Below are positions 61,033 through 64,000 of a stretch of 64,000 nucleotides of DNA, one piece after another. Source of the stretch: an uncultured Collinsella sp. (lineage in GTDB: Bacteria > Actinomycetota > Coriobacteriia > Coriobacteriales > Coriobacteriaceae). The translations under genes were made by a program, and so were the position numbers. The stretch is taken from the NCBI GenBank assembly GCA_934654835.1, contig CAKUGY010000002.1, forward strand, positions 1 through 64,000, read 5' to 3'. Position 1 is the first letter of the stretch; each line of letters begins with the position of its first letter. The notes beneath the pieces were generated by a model. The model ran no database searches. It saw only the letters and a list, made by a program, of their open reading frames with translations, and had not been told where the DNA came from.

Positions 61033-61858
61033 GTTTGAGTCTTCTTACGACGGGTTGATTACCCGCGCCGACCTTAAGAAGCTGTTCTGGCGCTCCATTC
61101 CTTACGAGCACTCCTGGAACTACGAGCGCATGGGTCACATCGGCTTTATGTGGGCCCTTATGCCGATTCTCCGTAAGCTTTATCCGCAGGACGCGGACTT
61201 TAAGGCCGCTCTCAAGCGCCATATGGAGCTGTATAACGTTACGCCCTATATCTCGACGCTTCCCATGTCCATCGCCGCGGCAATGGAGGAGGTCAACGCC
61301 ACCGAGGACAACTTTGACACGAGCGCGATCTCTAACGTCAAGCTCGCTTTGATGGGTCCGTTATCCGGCGTGGGCGACGCTTTCTATTGGGGTACGCTGC
61401 GCATTCTTGCAACAGGTGTCGGCACGTCGCTGGCGCTGCAGGGCTCGATCCTGGGTCCGATTCTGTTCTTGCTGGTGTTCAACGTTCCGCACTACATCAT
61501 TCGCTACCTGCTGACCTTTGTGGGCTATCGCTTTGGCTCGGACATGATCAGTAAGGTCCAGGAGTCGGGCATCATGGACACGATCGTCAAGATGGCCTCG
61601 ATTATGGGCGCCATGGTGATCGGCGCGATGACCATGGAAATGGTCACCGTGGATATTCCGCTTATGGTCGGCGCGGGCGACGGTGCCCAGACGCTTGCCG
61701 AGCTGCTCAACGGAATCTTCCCGGGCTTCGTCACGCTGGGGCTGTTTGGAATCGTCTATCTCATGCTCAAAAAGAAGATGAATCCTTTGCTCATCATGCT
61801 TGTTATTTTGCTTGTCAGTATCGCCGGCGCGTTCTTTGGAGTGCTTGGTGTCCAGTAA
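61022..61858 (+). CDS. PTS mannose-family EIID component, unit 3
   Basis: A 278-residue membrane protein. LKKLFWRSIPYEHSWNYERM and GPLSGVGDAFYWGTLRILAT match the family. ATG 61022 with GGGAG upstream is preferred to TTG 61007. It completes the unit 3 permease. Confidence 0.92.
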   Translation: MSFKFESSYDGLITRADLKKLFWRSIPYEHSWNYERMGHIGFMWALMPILRKLYPQDADFKAALKRHMELYNVTPYISTLPMSIAAAMEEVNATEDNFDTSAISNVKLALMGPLSGVGDAFYWGTLRILATGVGTSLALQGSILGPILFLLVFNVPHYIIRYLLTFVGYRFGSDMISKVQESGIMDTIVKMASIMGAMVIGAMTMEMVTVDIPLMVGAGDGAQTLAELLNGIFPGFVTLGLFGIVYLMLKKKMNPLLIMLVILLVSIAGAFFGVLGVQ

Positions 61859-61890
61859 GGTAACCGTCATAATCAAAACAATGTAAGAGG

Positions 61891-61924
61891 GGGCGTCGCG
61901 CACACTGTGCTGCGGCGCCCTTTT
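61891..61924 (+). terminator. Weak terminator or attenuator after EIID of unit 3
   Basis: An imperfect stem (GGGCGTCGC-GCAC with GTGC-TGCGGCGCCC) followed by TTTT. The next gene has its own ribosome site 18 bases later. Confidence 0.6.
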
Positions 61925-61941
61925 GCCGAAAGGTGGACAAG

Positions 61942-62778
61942 ATGAAGTATCCGCAGCTTGCCGTTATGAATATCAGCCATCGGTACTTTGACCTTGAGGA
62001 ATTCTTTTCTTCGGCGGCGAACTCGGGCTATACGTGCTGTGAGCTTTGGACCGGCGCGATGCACCTGTATGTGGACTGCCATGGGTATGATTCGCTCGAC
62101 CGCGTGCGAGAGCTGTCGCAGCGCTATGGGATTCGGATCGTCGGAATATGTCCGGAGCAGAATAACCCCAAGCCGTGGAACATCGCGGCTCGCGGGGAGG
62201 AAGCGCGTGCACGGACGCTTGCGTACTTTAAGAACGTCGTGGATATCGCCGCGGAGCTTGGGGCCGAGCAAGTTATGGTTTCGAGCGGCTGGGCGTTTTT
62301 GAATGAGTCGATCGAGGATGCGTGGGGACGCAGCGCGTCGATGCTGCGTGCGATTGCCGAGCATGCGGGCCCACGCGGCATTCGCCTGGTGCTTGAGGCG
62401 CTGCAGCCCGTCGAGTCGATGATTGTGAACTCGGCGGCCGACACGAAGCGCATGATCGAGGCGGTTGACCATCCCGCGCTTAAAGCGTGCCTTGATATGG
62501 GCGCCATGGCAGTGGCGGGAGATACGATCGACGACTATTTTGACCTGCTCGGCGATGATGTCGCCCACGTGCATTTTGTTGATGTGGCGGCAGATGAGAC
62601 GACGCACCTGGCCTGGGGCGACGGCGACCGCGATATGCGGGCAGACCTGGATAGGCTGGTGGCGCGCGGCTACAAGGGCGTGGTTTCGGCCGAGACGTAT
62701 GACGGGCGCTATTTCGCCGATCCCGCGGCAGCCGATGCTCAGGTGATGGCGGTGTATCGCCGCGCGATTGGCGCCTAA
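61942..62778 (+). CDS. TIM-barrel sugar phosphate isomerase/epimerase, FrlC-like
   Basis: A 278-residue AP-endonuclease-2-like TIM barrel. E. coli FrlC, a fructoselysine 3-epimerase, has the same family layout: an N-terminal NISHRYFDLEEFFSSAANSG, then VMVSSGWAFLNE, LVLEALQPVES (metal-binding Glu), CLDMGAMAVAGDT, HVHFVDV (metal His) and VVSAETYD (Glu). All metal ligands are present. ATG 61942 follows AAAGGTGG. As last gene of unit 3 it supports an Amadori-compound pathway, where it would convert psicoselysine-like epimers. Confidence 0.8.
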   Translation: MKYPQLAVMNISHRYFDLEEFFSSAANSGYTCCELWTGAMHLYVDCHGYDSLDRVRELSQRYGIRIVGICPEQNNPKPWNIAARGEEARARTLAYFKNVVDIAAELGAEQVMVSSGWAFLNESIEDAWGRSASMLRAIAEHAGPRGIRLVLEALQPVESMIVNSAADTKRMIEAVDHPALKACLDMGAMAVAGDTIDDYFDLLGDDVAHVHFVDVAADETTHLAWGDGDRDMRADLDRLVARGYKGVVSAETYDGRYFADPAAADAQVMAVYRRAIGA

Positions 62779-62922
62779 GCGAGACGGGGCGCCGAGCTGC
62801 TGTTCGGCGGATTTCTGCTGGGCGCTCGAAATGGGACGCGCTTTCCCTATGTTTCCAAATGAATACGCTGTGAGCCGTGGGAGACGATTCTCCCCGCAAG
62901 CACTCTAGTATGCTAAAGTACC

Positions 62923-62954
62923 CAGAAGACCGGCGGAGCTATGCCGGTCTTCTG
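62923..62954 (+). other. Hairpin before hisZ
   Basis: CAGAAGACCGGC and GCCGGTCTTCTG are 12-bp perfect arms around an 8-base loop, 36 bases before the hisZ start. There is no T run, so it may be a 5' mRNA stabilising structure or part of a regulatory leader. Confidence 0.5.
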
Positions 62955-62989
62955 TTCTATACGAAGCACAGCATGAGGAGGCTCACCAG

Positions 62990-64000
62990 ATGACGGCCAC
63001 ACCGTGGGGATTCCGGGACATATTGCCCGAGGAGGCTCAGGCGCGCGAGGAGATTGCGCTGACGGTGAAGGGCTGCTTCAGGGAGCATCATTACCTTCCG
63101 GTTGAGACGCCGCTGCTCGAGGACAAGGGTTCGCTCGAGGAAGGCGGCCGCATCGCGGACACGCCGTTCAAGCTTTTCGATGACGACGGCCGTCTGCTGG
63201 TGGTCCGTCCCGATAACACGCTGCCCATCGTACGCCTGGTCTCGACCCGCATGCGCGCGGCCGACCTGCCGCTTCGCCTGCGCTACGAGGCGCCGGTGGT
63301 TCGCGAGTGCCAGCGCAATGCCGGCGGCTCGCGTCAGTTCACCCAGTTGGGCTTTGAGCTTATCGGCGCGGGCGATACCGCGGGCGATGTCGAGATTGTG
63401 TCGCTCGTGGCCGAAGCTGTGCATAAGCTCGCACTGCCCGATGCGCGCATTATCGCAGGTAGCGTGCGCCCGTTTAAGGAGCTGCTCGCGGCATGCGAGG
63501 ATCGCGAGCTGGCTGCCGAGGCGCTGCGTTGCGTGCACGCCAACGACTTTGTGGGCCTCGATACCCGCGTGGCGGAAAGCGCCGAGCCCGAGGCCGTGAA
63601 GGCCGCCATTAGCGAGCTGCCGCGCCTGCATGGCGGCGCCGAGGTGCTCGACCGCGTGGACGCGTTGCTGGCGGCGGCCGGTATCGTCGCGCCGCTCACA
63701 CGCGAGCTGCGTGCTCTTGTTGAGGGTCTGGCTCCCGAGGACGCTCAGGTGCTGTCCTTCGACTTCTCCATCATGAATTCCTTCGATTACTACACCGGCC
63801 TGGTCTTTAAGGCCTACGCGGGTGGCCTGCCCGATCCGGTCGGCTCGGGCGGTCGCTACGACTCTATCTTTACCGGCGCTTTTGGCGAGGGCATCGAGGT
63901 GCCAGCGGCAGGCTTTGCCTTTTCGCTCGAGCGCTTGGAGGCCGCGCGCACCTCGGCCGAGGACGCCGCCTCCGATGGCGATCACGCCGTGGGCCGTGGC
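62990..64000 (+). CDS. hisZ: ATP phosphoribosyltransferase regulatory subunit (partial)
   Basis: Regulatory partner of the short HisG in histidine synthesis. It resembles histidyl-tRNA synthetase catalytic cores: TPWGFRDILPEEAQAREEI at the start, VRPDNTLPIVRLVSTRM, FTQLGFELIGAGDTAGDVE and FDYYTGLVFKAYAGG. Class II motif 3 of a true synthetase is not fully kept, and the C-terminal anticodon domain is not reached, so HisZ is favoured over HisS. ATG 62990 follows GAGGAGG. The frame stays open for 337 codons to the window end. Confidence 0.85.
   Translation, partial: MTATPWGFRDILPEEAQAREEIALTVKGCFREHHYLPVETPLLEDKGSLEEGGRIADTPFKLFDDDGRLLVVRPDNTLPIVRLVSTRMRAADLPLRLRYEAPVVRECQRNAGGSRQFTQLGFELIGAGDTAGDVEIVSLVAEAVHKLALPDARIIAGSVRPFKELLAACEDRELAAEALRCVHANDFVGLDTRVAESAEPEAVKAAISELPRLHGGAEVLDRVDALLAAAGIVAPLTRELRALVEGLAPEDAQVLSFDFSIMNSFDYYTGLVFKAYAGGLPDPVGSGGRYDSIFTGAFGEGIEVPAAGFAFSLERLEAARTSAEDAASDGDHAVGRG

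Noticed and set aside
62881..62989. T-box or other riboswitch before hisZ
   Set aside because: The leader is too short for a T-box, has no specifier loop or T-box sequence, and the hairpin lacks a T run.

Overview
The window looks like chromosome of a gut Coriobacteriia member, most likely Collinsella or a close relative. This rests on the high GC content, the gene order acpS-nnr-alr-udg-tsaE-(tsaB/rimI/tsaD), the Xfp phosphoketolase, the many sugar PTS and ABC systems, and overall protein character. The genus is inferred, not proven from one marker.

Layout. 1-7056: end of a 5S rRNA and its terminator, then a tight housekeeping operon (acpS, nnr, alr, family-4 udg, tsaE, and a three-domain TsaB-RimI-TsaD fusion). 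7057-7874: two long hairpin elements and a cstA leader that holds tiny ORFs and an intrinsic terminator. 7875-12131: cstA and a protein with a JetD-like TOPRIM domain. 12132-13252: non-coding, repeat-rich, with tRNA-Gln. 13253-15370 (minus): a peptidoglycan-binding protein and a polyprenyl synthase. 15437-23503: an alpha-glucoside type locus, with a PTS EIICB-HAD fusion, a divergent GntR/TreR-like regulator and a maltose-type ABC importer. 23636-33412: an accessory island bounded by direct repeats of about 277 bp. It holds a 1466-residue nuclease-STAND NTPase, a DUF262/HNH type IV restriction-like protein, an XRE membrane regulator and several decayed genes. 33455-38642 (minus): glgP, malQ, galE. 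38914-41307: secreted CHAP/NlpC-type protein and murB. 41548-45309: LacI regulator and xfp. 45310-46846: AEC transporter framed by hairpin repeats. 46847-48839: a small unknown protein and two overlapping GntR regulators. 49035-62778: three transcription units of mannose-family PTS components, SIS-domain deglycases, two extra transporters and a FrlC-like epimerase, best read as uptake and breakdown of Amadori compounds such as fructoselysine and glucoselysine. 62990-64000: hisZ, cut by the window end.

How it works together. Starch and maltodextrin products are imported by the ABC system or the PTS, processed by MalQ and GlgP, and feed glycolysis and the Xfp bypass. Phosphorylated Amadori products are split by the SIS deglycases.

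Main observations. (1) A small palindrome, CCGT-N2-ACSG, sits at about -68.5 from the inferred start of five sugar promoters and one helical turn nearer or farther in two more, which suggests a shared activator. (2) Two families of long intergenic hairpins keep a conserved core or loop while their arms differ completely between copies yet stay self-complementary. (3) A nested repeat structure surrounds the STAND gene, whose stop codon lies inside a repeat. (4) A 1051-bp stretch covering the end of EIIC and nearly all of EIID is identical between two units, which indicates recent duplication or gene conversion. All family assignments come from reading motifs; no searches were run.
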